This document shows, one piece after another, positions 37,344 to 46,058 of a stretch of 64,000 nt of DNA. The DNA lies in NCBI RefSeq assembly GCF_014701095.1, contig NZ_AP023439.1, positions 248,001 through 312,000 on the forward strand. Direction: 5' to 3'. A program made the translations under genes and the position numbers. The notes under the pieces were generated by a model that saw only the letters and a program-made list of their open reading frames with translations, made no database searches and was not told the origin of the DNA. This DNA is from Streptomyces tuirus (GTDB taxonomy: Bacteria > Actinomycetota > Actinomycetes > Streptomycetales > Streptomycetaceae). Position 1 is the stretch's first letter, and the number at the start of each line of letters is the position of its first letter.

Positions 37344-37777
37344 TTGCTGCGGGCGGTGGAGCAGGCGGGGCACAGGCCCCAGTAGATGACCTCGGCCTCG
37401 TCGACGGCGAAGCCGCGGTCGTCGGAGGCGGTCAGGCAGGGGGCGTGACCGACCGCGCAGTCGACGTCGGCGACGGCTCCGCACGACCGGCACACGAGGT
37501 GGTGGTGGTTGTCGCCGACGCGCCCCTCGTAGAGGGCCGGGCTGCCGGGTGGGTCGAGGCGGCGTATGAGGCCCGCCGCGGTGAGTGCGTGAAGCCCCTC
37601 GTAGACGGCCTGGACGGAGATGTGGCCCACACGGCCGCGCACCTCGGAGGCGATCGCCTCGGCGCCGAGGTGGTCACCGTCCCGCACGGCCTCGAGCAGC
37701 GCGACGCGGGCGGCCGTCACCCTGAGGCCGGCACCGCGCAACTCCTCGGCTGGGGTCGGGTTCCCGGATGCGGTCAT
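37340..37777 (-). CDS. furA: FurA-type redox/metal repressor
   Basis: A 145-residue Fur-family regulator (FurS/FurA of the katG operon). The N-terminal winged helix covers about residues 1-80 (LRVTAARVALLEAV; GHISVQAVYEGLHALTAAGL). The dimerisation domain has the metal site DNHHHLVCRSCG and two CxxC zinc motifs (CRSCG; CPACS). Oxidation of the cysteines releases DNA and induces katG. The promoter lies so close that the ATG is probably the first transcribed base (leaderless). Confidence 0.95.
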
Positions 37778-37783
37778 GCGTCC

Positions 37784-37830
37784 AACCTAGCCACACAAAC
37801 ACGAGTGGTTCAAGAAAACGAACGGTTCAA
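37784..37830 (-). promoter_or_regulatory. furA promoter with TTGAACC direct repeats
   Basis: On the minus strand TTGAAC (37808-37813), an 18-bp spacer and TAGGTT (37784-37789) form a -35/-10 pair. The predicted start of transcription falls on the furA ATG at 37777. TTGAACC occurs twice, 17 bp apart (37807-37813 and 37824-37830), overlapping the -35. It may be the autoregulatory FurA site. Confidence 0.65.
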
Positions 37831-37956
37831 TTTTGGTGTCCTGCGTGGAGGCTTTGTGGGGCGGCTTACCTCCACGCTGTGAGCTCAGTCACAGTCGCCA
37901 TGATGGCGCTCCGGGCAGGCGCCAGGGGGTCGCGCACCGCCGTGTCGGTCAGCCGG

Positions 37957-38808
37957 TCATACGTCCGACGAGGGCGAGGTCAGTTGTTCGAGCCGGGCGG
38001 CGGCCGTCGCGGCCTTGCGGCCGGCCTCGCGGGCCCGCTCCCGGGCCGCCCGTTCGGCGAACCGGGCCTGCTGGTGCTCACCCCTGGCCTGTTCCAGTTC
38101 GCCGGTGAGCTCCTCCACGCGTCGCTGCAGGCCGTTCACCCGCTGCTTCGCCTCCGCCGCCTCCTGGCCCGCGCCGGCCGCCTCCTCCTGGAGCTCCCGT
38201 AGCTGCCGTTCGGCGGTTTCGGCGTCCTCCCGGGCCCGGGCGAGCTTGCGTCGTTGCTGCTCGCTCGCCTTCTTGTCGGGGCGGGAGGGGGCGGGTGCGG
38301 GTGCGGGGCGCTGCGGCCGGGCGCCCTCGGCGCCGGCGGGGAAGCCGACGGCCGCGCTGAGCGGCTTGGCCAGGCGGCCGCCCGCCCAGGCCCGGGCGGC
38401 CTCGGGGTCGGCCAGGACGGCGTGCAGGGTGTTCTCGACCTCGCGCTGCACGCTCTCGCCGATCGGATGGCCGGCCTCCTTGGCGAGCTGCCGGGCCTGG
38501 AGGGACAGGGCGCGGACGAGCGCCTGCCGGCGACGGCTCAGCTCACGCAGCTGTGCGCCGTCCAGGTCCTGGTGGGCCTGCCGCAGCCCCTCCCCCAGGC
38601 GCAGCAGCGGCTCGACCTCCTCGGGGCTGCTGCGGACCAGGAGGTTGCTGACCCAGGCGGCGAGGCTGGGTTTGCGCAACGCACGGATCCGCTCGGCGAG
38701 TTCCCGGTTGCCGGCGGTGCGCGCGGAGGCCATGGCGGAAGCCCGGGCGGCGGTGAACTCCTCCGGGCGCAGGGCGTACAGCTCGTCGGCGACGGAGTCG
38801 TAGTCCAT
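37957..38808 (-). CDS. Coiled-coil hypothetical protein
   Basis: A 283-residue soluble protein. The N-terminal half (YALRPEEFTAARASAMASAR, then LAERIRALRKPSLAAWVSNL) is helical and conserved in actinobacteria. The C-terminal half, from about residue 175, is a Glu/Ala/Arg-rich coiled coil of some 100 residues with heptad spacing. No catalytic motif is recognised. Start ATG at 38808 with AAAGGGG upstream; a GTG two codons earlier abuts the ribosome site. It is monocistronic by spacing, divergent from gap. Confidence 0.8.
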   Translation of the reverse strand: MDYDSVADELYALRPEEFTAARASAMASARTAGNRELAERIRALRKPSLAAWVSNLLVRSSPEEVEPLLRLGEGLRQAHQDLDGAQLRELSRRRQALVRALSLQARQLAKEAGHPIGESVQREVENTLHAVLADPEAARAWAGGRLAKPLSAAVGFPAGAEGARPQRPAPAPAPSRPDKKASEQQRRKLARAREDAETAERQLRELQEEAAGAGQEAAEAKQRVNGLQRRVEELTGELEQARGEHQQARFAERAARERAREAGRKAATAAARLEQLTSPSSDV

Positions 38809-38968
38809 GGGCACCCCTTTCGCACGGAAGATCCGCCTTCGATCGTCTCAAGCCCCGCCCTCAGGGGCGCGGCGAGCATCCGCGGCACGGGGGCCTGAGG
38901 GACCCCCTTCAAGATCGAAAAATCGACGGTTTAACATATGAGCGCCGCCTAGCTCGAAAGATGGACTC

Positions 38969-40414
38969 GTGACTGTCAACGACGACTCGTTCACCAACTG
39001 GAAGATCCGCGAGGAGATCGCGGAGTCGATGATCCCGATCATCGGGAAGCTGCACCGCGAGCAGGACGTGACGGTCCTGCTGCACAGCCGCTCCCTGGTG
39101 AACAAGTCGGTGGTGAGCATCCTCAAGACCCACCGTTTCGCCCGGCAGATCGCCGGCGTGGAGCTGTCGGTCACCGACACCCTGCCGTTCCTGCAGGCCC
39201 TCACCACGCTCGACCTCGGCCCCTCCCAGATCGACATCGGCCTGCTCGCCGAGGCCTACCAGGCCGACGACCGGGGCCTGTCGGTCGCCGAGTTCACCGC
39301 CGAGGCCGTCGCCGGTGCCACGGGCGCCAACAAGATCGAGCGCCGCGAGGGCCGGGACGTCGTCCTCTACGGCTTCGGCCGCATCGGCCGGCTCGTGGCC
39401 CGTCTGCTCATCGAGAAGTCCGGCTCGGGCAACGGTCTGCGGCTGCGGGCCATCGTCGTGCGCGGGGGTGGCGAGCAGGACATCGTCAAGCGCGCCTCGC
39501 TGCTGCGCCGCGACTCGATCCACGGCCAGTTCCAGGGCACGATCACCGTCGACGAGGCGAACAGCACGATCGTCGCCAACGGCAACGCCATCAAGGTGAT
39601 CTACGCCAACGACCCGTCCGAGGTCGACTACACGGCGTACGGCATCAAGGACGCCATCCTCATCGACAACACCGGCAAGTGGCGCGACCGCGAGGGCCTG
39701 TCCCAGCACCTGCGCCCCGGTATCGACAAGGTCGTGCTGACCGCGCCCGGCAAGGGTGACGTCCCCAACATCGTGCACGGCGTCAACCACGACACGATCA
39801 AGCCCGACGAGCAGATCCTGTCCTGCGCGTCCTGCACCACGAACGCGATCGTGCCGCCGCTGAAGGCGATGGACGACGAGTTCGGGGTCCAGCGCGGCCA
39901 CGTCGAGACGGTTCACTCGTTCACCAACGACCAGAACCTGCTGGACAACTACCACAAGGCCGACCGCCGCGGCCGGTCCGCGCCGCTCAACATGGTCATC
40001 ACCGAGACCGGCGCCGCCTCCGCCGTCGCCAAGGCGCTGCCCGACCTCAAGGCGCCGATCACCGGCAGCTCGATCCGTGTGCCGGTCCCGGACGTCTCGA
40101 TCGCGATCCTCAGCCTGCGGCTCGGCCGCGAGACCACCCGCGAGGAGGTCCTCGACCACCTCCGTGACGTCTCCCTGACCTCGCCGCTCAAGCGTCAGAT
40201 CGACTTCACCACGGCTCCCGACGCGGTCTCCAGCGACTTCATCGGCTCGCGCCACGCGTCGATCGTCGACGCCGGCGCCACCAAGGTCGACGGCGACAAC
40301 GCGATCCTCTACCTGTGGTACGACAACGAGTTCGGCTACTCGTGCCAGGTCATCCGCGTCGTGCAGCACGTCTCCGGCGTGGAGTACCCGACGTACCCGG
40401 CCCCGGCGGTCTGA
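38969..40414 (+). CDS. gap: Long-form glyceraldehyde-3-phosphate dehydrogenase
   Basis: A 481-residue GAPDH, about 140 residues longer than the classic enzyme. A helical N-terminal extension (residues 1-125, NWKIREEIAESMIPIIGKLH) precedes the Rossmann fold GFGRIGR and the catalytic Cys289 in SCASCTTNAI. This long class is typical of actinobacteria and some proteobacteria. It uses NAD(P) to interconvert glyceraldehyde-3-phosphate and 1,3-bisphosphoglycerate; the extension's role is unclear. The start is GTG with a weak GAAAG site. A strong terminator follows. Confidence 0.94.
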   Translation: MTVNDDSFTNWKIREEIAESMIPIIGKLHREQDVTVLLHSRSLVNKSVVSILKTHRFARQIAGVELSVTDTLPFLQALTTLDLGPSQIDIGLLAEAYQADDRGLSVAEFTAEAVAGATGANKIERREGRDVVLYGFGRIGRLVARLLIEKSGSGNGLRLRAIVVRGGGEQDIVKRASLLRRDSIHGQFQGTITVDEANSTIVANGNAIKVIYANDPSEVDYTAYGIKDAILIDNTGKWRDREGLSQHLRPGIDKVVLTAPGKGDVPNIVHGVNHDTIKPDEQILSCASCTTNAIVPPLKAMDDEFGVQRGHVETVHSFTNDQNLLDNYHKADRRGRSAPLNMVITETGAASAVAKALPDLKAPITGSSIRVPVPDVSIAILSLRLGRETTREEVLDHLRDVSLTSPLKRQIDFTTAPDAVSSDFIGSRHASIVDAGATKVDGDNAILYLWYDNEFGYSCQVIRVVQHVSGVEYPTYPAPAV

Positions 40415-40430
40415 CCCCGGGAAGACGAGA

Positions 40431-40454
40431 GCGCGGGGCGTGCGGGCCCCGCGC
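40431..40454 (+). terminator. gap terminator
   Basis: Stem GCGCGGGGC / GCCCCGCGC (9 bp) with a six-base loop, followed by TTTC. It starts 17 bp after the gap stop. Confidence 0.8.
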
Positions 40455-40618
40455 TTTCGTGTGTCACCGGCGTGGCAGCTGTTTCAGGACGGCCATCCAC
40501 ACGTCAAGAATTCGGGCGACCTGGGAACCGGCAGCCGAAGCCGGTGGGCGTGACAACTGCACCGCGCCGACGTGCGGGCGTGCAGCCCGCTCGGCGACCA
40601 GCCGACACCCATGGTGGT

Positions 40619-40647
40619 GTGCCGCGTCCCGCCACGGGACGCGGCAC
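40619..40647 (-). terminator. Terminator after the CsbD-like gene
   Basis: Perfect 12-bp stem GTGCCGCGTCCC / GGGACGCGGCAC with a five-base loop. It lies 13 bp beyond the CsbD stop on the minus strand. The stretch between this hairpin and the gap terminator (40455-40618) shows no gene. Confidence 0.75.
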
Positions 40648-40659
40648 CGCCACGTGACG

Positions 40660-40833
40660 TCAGTGCTTGAAGACGTCCTTGGTCTTCTCCTTGGCCTGCC
40701 GGGCGTCGCCCTTCGACTGCTCGGCCCGGCCCTCGGCCGTCAGGCGCTCATTGCCCACCGCACGGCCGATTGCCTCCTTGGCCTTGCCCTTGACCTGCTC
40801 GGCCTTGGCCTTGCCCTTCTGCTCTCCAGCCAC
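40660..40833 (-). CDS. CsbD-family stress protein
   Basis: A 57-residue, highly charged protein (MAGEQKGKAKAEQVKGKAKE then AIGRAVGNERLTAEGRAEQS) matching the CsbD four-helix family, general stress proteins controlled by alternative sigma factors in many bacteria. Lys and Glu dominate, and there are no cysteines or aromatics except one Phe near the end (KDVFKH). The start is GTG with GGAG nine bases upstream. The gene is monocistronic with its own terminator. Molecular role unknown. Confidence 0.88.
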   Translation of the reverse strand: MAGEQKGKAKAEQVKGKAKEAIGRAVGNERLTAEGRAEQSKGDARQAKEKTKDVFKH

Positions 40834-40968
40834 GGTTCGTTCACTCCAAGTCGTGTCCGACTACGGGATCACCACACGAGTGACCGTGAAAGGGCAGCTC
40901 AAACCTGTGGGCGGCCATGGCCGGGGCGCTGGAGGGGGCGGGCCTGTACCGGCCGTGATCCGCTGAGG

Positions 40969-42651
40969 TCAGTGGCAGCACGCGTCGGCCGCCTGCGGGC
41001 CGGGCGTGGTGTCCAGGCGGCAGTAGCAGGACGCGTGGATCGGCACGTCGGCCAGCGCGGTCGCGAGCCTGAGCTGGTGGGCCACCAGGGCCGCCTCGCC
41101 GGTCTTGCCGGTCCGGAGCAGGCACTCGTGGAAGCCGTGCAGGGCCCATACGTTGTTCGGGTGCTGGAGCGGGCGGGGCAGGGTGTCGTCGAGGCCGAGG
41201 TCGGCACGGTAGACGGCCTCCGCCTCCGCCACGCGGCCCTGTTCCAGCAGCAGTGCGCCGTAGGCGTGACGGGTGGGCTGCATCCAGCCCCAGGGCTCGT
41301 CGTAGGGCAGGTTGTCGTCCAGCTCGATGGCGCGTTCCAGGGCGGCGAAGGCGAGGTCGTGTCGGCCCCTGCGGTATTCGAGTTCGCCGTCCAGCATGGC
41401 GGAGGCGATGGCGAGGATGTCCTCGCAGGTGTTGTTGAACAGCATCCGCGTCGCGGGCACCCGGCCCACCGCCGCGCGGAACAGCTCGCGTTCGGCCTCC
41501 GCCCGGTCGACCTCGCCGGTCGCGGAGAGGGCGACACCCCGGGCGTAGTGCCGCATGGCGACGGTCGTCGCGTAGAGCTCCGGGTCGGCGGGGGCGGGCA
41601 GTTCGAGGATCTCGGCCCAGCGGCCGAAGCGGATCAGGACGTGGACGCGCATGGCCAGGAAGGCCTCCAGCCAGTCGGCCATCGGGGGGCTCTGGACACG
41701 GAGCAGGTCCTCGGGGATGGCGGCTTCCAACTGGGCGGCGGTGTCGAGGGCGACCTGTGCCTGGCCGAGGAACATGGCGCCGTAGATCTTGAAGTGGAGG
41801 TTGTGCGCCCGGTACAGGGTGTAGAAGTTCATCGCGCCGGACCGCCGGTGGTACTTCTCGTCTGCGGCGATCGCGTCGCTGTTGGCCGAGACCACCTGGC
41901 GGTAGTCGCCGCACAGTACGTCCAGGTGTGAGGGCATGTGCAGCAGGTGCCCGGCGTCGGGCACGAGGCGGCGCAGGCGGTCGGCGACGGTGAGGGCCTG
42001 CTCCGGCGTCGGGGACATCTCCATCAGGTGGATGTAGAGGTGCAGGATCCCCGGATGGCAGACGCCGGCCTCGGTGGCGAGGGCGCGTTCCAGCACAGCC
42101 CTGGCCTCGGTGGTGCGGGCGCCGTCGGCCGGCTGCCCGGTCTTGAGATTCCACAGCTGCCAGGGGGTGAGGTTCATCGCGGCGTCGGCGTGGAGGGTGG
42201 CGATGTCCGGGTCGCCGGGCGCCAGTTCGTAGACGACGCGCATCGCGTCCGCGTAGGGCTCGTTCCACACCGAGCAGTCCTCGACGGCCTGCGACTGCGG
42301 GTAGCGGGCCCGCAGTGCGCCGATGAGGGCCTTCTCGAGCGGGGTGGAGCGGGCGGCCTTCTCATGGGCTCGTTCGACGGCGGCGTGCGTGCGCTCGACG
42401 GTTTCCACCAGTTCCTCGCCGTCGAAGAATTCCCAGGGCTTGTTGTAGTTCGGGCCGAGCGCGTAGGCAATGCCCCAATAGGCCATCGCGCACTCGGGAT
42501 CCGCCTCGGCCGCCTTTTCGAAGCAGGCGACCGCCTCCTCATGATGGAAGGCGTACGTCCACATCAGGCCGCGATCGAACCAGAGTTGAGCCTCGGCGGA
42601 GGACGTGGTGACGGGACGGCTGTAGGTGCCGAGATCGTAATAGTCGCCCAT
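40969..42651 (-). CDS. Tetratricopeptide-repeat protein with Cys-rich tail
   Basis: A 560-residue soluble protein of TPR-like helical repeats (FHHEEAVACFEKAAEADPEC; RAVLERALATEAGVCHPGIL; GALLLEQGRVAEAEAVYRAD). Conserved His/Trp/Met-rich stretches occur, such as HLLHMPSHLDVLCGDYRQV. The C-terminus ends CYCRLDTTPGPQAADACCH, four cysteines and a histidine that could bind metal. Similar proteins are annotated only as TPR proteins. ATG has AGGAG six bases upstream. It is divergent from the methyltransferase gene. Confidence 0.85.
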   Translation of the reverse strand: MGDYYDLGTYSRPVTTSSAEAQLWFDRGLMWTYAFHHEEAVACFEKAAEADPECAMAYWGIAYALGPNYNKPWEFFDGEELVETVERTHAAVERAHEKAARSTPLEKALIGALRARYPQSQAVEDCSVWNEPYADAMRVVYELAPGDPDIATLHADAAMNLTPWQLWNLKTGQPADGARTTEARAVLERALATEAGVCHPGILHLYIHLMEMSPTPEQALTVADRLRRLVPDAGHLLHMPSHLDVLCGDYRQVVSANSDAIAADEKYHRRSGAMNFYTLYRAHNLHFKIYGAMFLGQAQVALDTAAQLEAAIPEDLLRVQSPPMADWLEAFLAMRVHVLIRFGRWAEILELPAPADPELYATTVAMRHYARGVALSATGEVDRAEAERELFRAAVGRVPATRMLFNNTCEDILAIASAMLDGELEYRRGRHDLAFAALERAIELDDNLPYDEPWGWMQPTRHAYGALLLEQGRVAEAEAVYRADLGLDDTLPRPLQHPNNVWALHGFHECLLRTGKTGEAALVAHQLRLATALADVPIHASCYCRLDTTPGPQAADACCH

Positions 42652-43034
42652 GAGTTTCTCCTGGGAAAGCGGCCGGAGCCGTGAGAATAGCGGTTGCGGA
42701 CATTCCCTCGACTTCCGATCAATTCTCGTATTTCCAGATTAACGGCTCACATGGTGACGAGGGGCGCAGGTGCGGCTCGCCACGCGCCGCTCCCGACCGC
42801 CTCGGGCTGCACCATGGCCGGAGTATCCGTCGTCTGCGGGCACCCGTCCCGATGCCGGTGACGCAAGCTTCATGAATGGTCACATAAGGTACGCAGGCGG
42901 TCCCCACCGGCAATCATCTTGTCGTTCGATCGTGGGCACCTTCGCCACTGGGCTGGCACCGCCCAACTCCCGCTCCTTAGGATGTACTTCCTGTCCAGCC
43001 AGTCCGTTGGCGCGGCACCCTTGCAGGGGGAACT
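42652..43034. other. 383-bp divergent intergenic region
   Basis: There is no credible gene here. The left part (42690-42750) is unusually AT-rich for the window and probably holds the TPR gene promoter. On the plus strand TGGCAC (42954-42959), an 18-bp spacer and TAGGAT (42978-42983) could serve the methyltransferase, giving a leader of about 45 bases with a GGGGGAA ribosome site. The promoter assignment is tentative. Confidence 0.4.
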
Positions 43035-43862
43035 ATGCACTCCGAGAAACAGCTGTCCACCGAGATCGACGCGAACGTGCCGACGGCAGCGCGCATGTAC
43101 GACCACTACCTTGGCGGCAAGGACAACTACGCGGCCGACCGCGCCGCGTGCGAGGAACTCGACAAGGTCGTGCCCAGCACGCGCCGCCTCGCCCTGAACA
43201 ACCGGCGCTTCCTCCAGCGGGTCGTGAAGACCCTCTCCGAGGAGTACGGCATCCGGCAGTACCTGGACCACGGATCCGGCCTGCCGACGCAGGACAACGT
43301 GCACCAGGTCGCCCAGCGCATCGACCCCACTACCCACGTGGTCTACGTGGACAACGACCCGATGGTGCTGGTCCACGGCCGTGCGCTGCTGGAGCAGGAC
43401 AAGCGGACGACGGTCATCCACGCGGACCTGCGCGAGACCGACCAGATCTTCGGGCACGCCGACACCAAGCGGCTGATCGACTTCTCCGAGCCGGCGTGCG
43501 TGCTGTTCAACTCGGTCTTCCACTGCATCCCGGACAGCGACACGGACGGACCGCTCGCGGTGGCCCGCCGCGTGCGGGAACGGCTGGCGCCGGGCAGCTT
43601 CATGGTGATGTGCCAGCTGGTCAGCGAGGACCCAGAGGTCCGCGCCTTCGTCACGGACTTCATGGACCAGGCGACCCACGGCAACTGGGGCCGGGTGCGC
43701 GAACCGAAGGACGTGGAAGCGTACTTCGACGGCCTGGAGATCCTGGAGCCGGGGCTGGTCGAGGTGTCCACCTGGCGCCCGGACACCGACGTGGCGCCCC
43801 GTCAGCTCACCCACGAGTGGATCGAGTTCGGCGGCGTCGGACGGATCCCGCTGGAGAAGTGA
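43035..43862 (+). CDS. DUF574-type SAM-dependent methyltransferase
   Basis: A 275-residue class I methyltransferase of the Methyltransf_19 (DUF574) family. The family signature RMYDHYLGGKDNYAADR comes first, then the SAM-binding region YLDHGSGLPTQDNVHQVA and the acidic strand VVYVDNDPMVL. The family is greatly expanded in Streptomyces and often sits beside XRE/DUF397 regulator pairs, as here, but substrates are unknown. ATG has GGGGGAA upstream. A strong bidirectional terminator separates it from the convergent XRE gene. Confidence 0.9.
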   Translation: MHSEKQLSTEIDANVPTAARMYDHYLGGKDNYAADRAACEELDKVVPSTRRLALNNRRFLQRVVKTLSEEYGIRQYLDHGSGLPTQDNVHQVAQRIDPTTHVVYVDNDPMVLVHGRALLEQDKRTTVIHADLRETDQIFGHADTKRLIDFSEPACVLFNSVFHCIPDSDTDGPLAVARRVRERLAPGSFMVMCQLVSEDPEVRAFVTDFMDQATHGNWGRVREPKDVEAYFDGLEILEPGLVEVSTWRPDTDVAPRQLTHEWIEFGGVGRIPLEK

Positions 43863-43868
43863 CCACGC

Positions 43869-43912
43869 GGATGCCTCGCACGGGGACGGCCTTCGTCCCG
43901 TGCGAGGCATCC
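43869..43912. terminator. Bidirectional terminator
   Basis: Perfect 16-bp stem GGATGCCTCGCACGGG / CCCGTGCGAGGCATCC with a 12-base loop. It separates the convergent methyltransferase and XRE genes. Confidence 0.85.
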
Positions 43913-43917
43913 GTGCG

Positions 43918-44832
43918 TCACGGGTAGCGCTGCTCCATCGTCTGCCGCAGCAGCTCCATCGAGTCACGGGGCTTGAGGGCCTCGTCCGCGAGCCGGTCCA
44001 GCGCGATCCGGTACTCCTCGGTCTCGTCGCGGTCCTCGAGGAAGTTCGCGCTCCTGATGTGCTCCAGGTAGACCACATCGGGAAGATCGAGGCCGCCGAA
44101 GCGCAGATAGGTGACCGGAATGGCCGGTGCCGAGGCGTTGGTGACGCTCAACGGCACGATCTGCAGCGTCACATTGGAACGCTCGGCCATCTCGACGAGG
44201 TGCGCGAGCTGCTCCCGCATCACCTCGGTACTGCCGAGGACGCGCAGCAGCACGGACTCGTCGATGATCGCCCACAGCTGCGGGGCGTCGGCCCGCGAGA
44301 CCAACCGGGTGCGGTGCCTGCGCAGTTCGACGCGCCGCTCCACCTCGGCGGAGGGTGCGTTGGGCAGGCCGCGCTCCACCACCGCCCGGGTGTAGGCGGG
44401 CGTCTGCAACAGGCCGGGCACATACTGGATTTCAAAGGTACGGATGGTGGCCGCGGCCTCCTGCAGTCCGACCAGCCGGTCGAACCACTCGGGCATCAGC
44501 CGCTTGTCGTACCGCTGCCACCAGCCCGGCTCCCCGGCCCGCTGCAGCAGCTTGAGCAGCACGGAGGCTTCATAGTCGTCGGTGCCGTACAGCTCCAGCA
44601 GCGCCCGGACGTCGCTCTCCGTCGGCGGGCGGCGGCCCTTGCCCGACTCGATGCGGGACAACTTCGCGGCACTGAACCCGACAGCGCGCGCCGCCTGGTC
44701 CTGGGCGAGCCGGGCGTCCTCGCGGAAGCCGGCGAGCTGCACACCGACCAGCATCTTCAGCAGAGTCGGCGCAGGCTCGGACCTGTCCAGGTAGGGTTCC
44801 AGGCGGGAGATGCGATGCGACGCGGCGGACAT
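43918..44832 (-). CDS. WhiJ-like XRE regulator with DUF5753 domain
   Basis: A 304-residue regulator. The N-terminal helix-turn-helix (FREDARLAQDQAARAVGFSA, then LSRIESGKGRRPPTESDVRA) is followed by the DUF5753 domain (about 110-300) with FEIQYVPGLLQTPAYTRAVV. These proteins, such as WhiJ and the AbaA locus regulator, work with a DUF397 partner and often a HATPase protein, and affect development and antibiotic production. ATG 44832 has GGGAG close upstream. The DUF397 partner lies 153 bp upstream on the same strand. Confidence 0.92.
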   Translation of the reverse strand: MSAASHRISRLEPYLDRSEPAPTLLKMLVGVQLAGFREDARLAQDQAARAVGFSAAKLSRIESGKGRRPPTESDVRALLELYGTDDYEASVLLKLLQRAGEPGWWQRYDKRLMPEWFDRLVGLQEAAATIRTFEIQYVPGLLQTPAYTRAVVERGLPNAPSAEVERRVELRRHRTRLVSRADAPQLWAIIDESVLLRVLGSTEVMREQLAHLVEMAERSNVTLQIVPLSVTNASAPAIPVTYLRFGGLDLPDVVYLEHIRSANFLEDRDETEEYRIALDRLADEALKPRDSMELLRQTMEQRYP

Positions 44833-44985
44833 CCTGACTCCCAGCAGACCGGCACAAGGACGACTTACACTATCGCACTTCACCGGGCCTTCACGCATCC
44901 GCCCGCAGCGCCCCCGCAGAAATAGGGAGTTGGGCTCCGCTTCGTCCTGAGGGCGTCGCGCCGCGGGCGGGCCGTCACCGCTCCC

Positions 44986-45216
44986 TCACAGCAGGTGGTC
45001 GAACTCGCCGTCCTTCGCTCCGGCCAGGAAGGCCGCGACCTCCGCCGACGTGTAGACGAGGGCGGGCCCGTCGGGGTCGCGGGAGTTGCGCATCGCGATC
45101 CCGCCGTCGACGAGGGGGGCGACTTCGACGCAGTTGCCCTCGGCGTTGCTGTGCCGGCTCTTCATCCAGCAGGCCTCCAACGAGCTTGCCTGCACTCCGT
45201 TCCGCACTGGTGGCAC
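44986..45216 (-). CDS. DUF397 protein, partner of the XRE regulator
   Basis: A 76-residue DUF397 protein with the family core CWMKSRHSNAEGNCVEVAPL and MRNSRDPDGPALVYTSAEVA. DUF397 proteins act in toxin-antitoxin-like or regulator-partner pairs with XRE/DUF5753 proteins in the WhiJ system. I chose the GTG at 45216, which has AAGGAG six bases upstream; an ATG at 45267 would add a 17-residue extension atypical of the family. It is transcribed toward the XRE gene and divergent from the ATPase gene. Confidence 0.9.
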   Translation of the reverse strand: MPPVRNGVQASSLEACWMKSRHSNAEGNCVEVAPLVDGGIAMRNSRDPDGPALVYTSAEVAAFLAGAKDGEFDHLL

Positions 45217-45349
45217 CGCAGTCTCCTTGCTGTTCTCGTTCCCCGCCGCACACGGTGTGCCGGCCACTCGTCCGAGCGCGGCCGCGTCCCTTCGACCGCA
45301 CTCGTCCCGGCTTGCGTACCCACAACGGCTTGATTCTCACGCAATTTCC

Positions 45350-45386
45350 CGTGCAATTGCACGCGAGCGCCTTCAGCGTGGATAAT
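45350..45386 (+). promoter_or_regulatory. Promoter with palindromic operator over the -35
   Basis: TTGCAC (45357-45362), an 18-bp spacer and GATAAT (45381-45386) form a good sigma-70-type promoter for the ATPase gene at 45446. A perfect 14-bp palindrome, CGTGCAATTGCACG (45350-45363), covers the -35. A bound repressor would exclude RNA polymerase. The neighbouring XRE protein is the obvious candidate. Confidence 0.7.
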
Positions 45387-45445
45387 AGCTGCGGCGTCAA
45401 CCCCCGGGCTGACGCCGCGTCCTGACGTCGCATCGGGGAGATGCC

Positions 45446-46030
45446 GTGTCATCACCTGCGCAGCACGTGCTCCGGCCGCCGAGTGGGGCTGCGGTACACG
45501 CAGGCGCTCCCACAGCGGGCCAGACCTCGCCGGCCGGCCCGTACACGACTCCGTCGTACGGGAGCCCGTCCTCGGTGCCGACGACACTGGCGCAGCTCTC
45601 GGGTGCCCTGTCCGCCTCGGCCGCCCTGCGTGTCGAGTGCAGCCGGGAGGGGTTCGCACGAGCCCGGTCCTTCACCCGCGAGACCCTGCGCGGCTGGTCC
45701 CTCGACCACCGCTGCGACGACGCGACGCTCGTCATCACCGAGCTCGCCGCCAACGCCGCCACGCACGCGGCGCGAAGACACCCGGGGGTGCCGGAGATCC
45801 GGCTCGGATTCCTCCTGGCCCCCACCCATCTGCTGCTCACCGTCGCCGACGCCGACGACCACCCGCCCGTGTACACGCCGACCGGCACTTCGCTGGACGA
45901 GCACGGCCGGGGGCTCTGCATCGTCGACGCCCTGTCCGAGGAGTGGGGCTGGGCCCCTACTCCCCCTGCGGGCAAGACGGTCTGGGCCAGATTGTCGACC
46001 CAGCCGGCCACACCCTGTCCACCCAACTGA
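45446..46030 (+). CDS. HATPase_c anti-sigma-factor-like kinase
   Basis: A 194-residue RsbW/SpoIIAB-type ATPase. A disordered Pro/Ser-rich N-terminus (about 60 residues) precedes the GHKL fold. The N box is ELAANAATHAARRHPG, the G1-like segment is VADADDHPPV, and DEHGRGLCIVDALSEEWGW forms the G2 lid. Such proteins bind or phosphorylate anti-anti-sigma factors, and one is often encoded at WhiJ-like loci. The start is GTG with GGGGAG five bases upstream. It probably forms an operon with the next gene (28 bp). Confidence 0.88.
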   Translation: MSSPAQHVLRPPSGAAVHAGAPTAGQTSPAGPYTTPSYGSPSSVPTTLAQLSGALSASAALRVECSREGFARARSFTRETLRGWSLDHRCDDATLVITELAANAATHAARRHPGVPEIRLGFLLAPTHLLLTVADADDHPPVYTPTGTSLDEHGRGLCIVDALSEEWGWAPTPPAGKTVWARLSTQPATPCPPN

Positions 46031-46058
46031 CCCGACTGCCGCGGAAAGGCCCCTTGCC

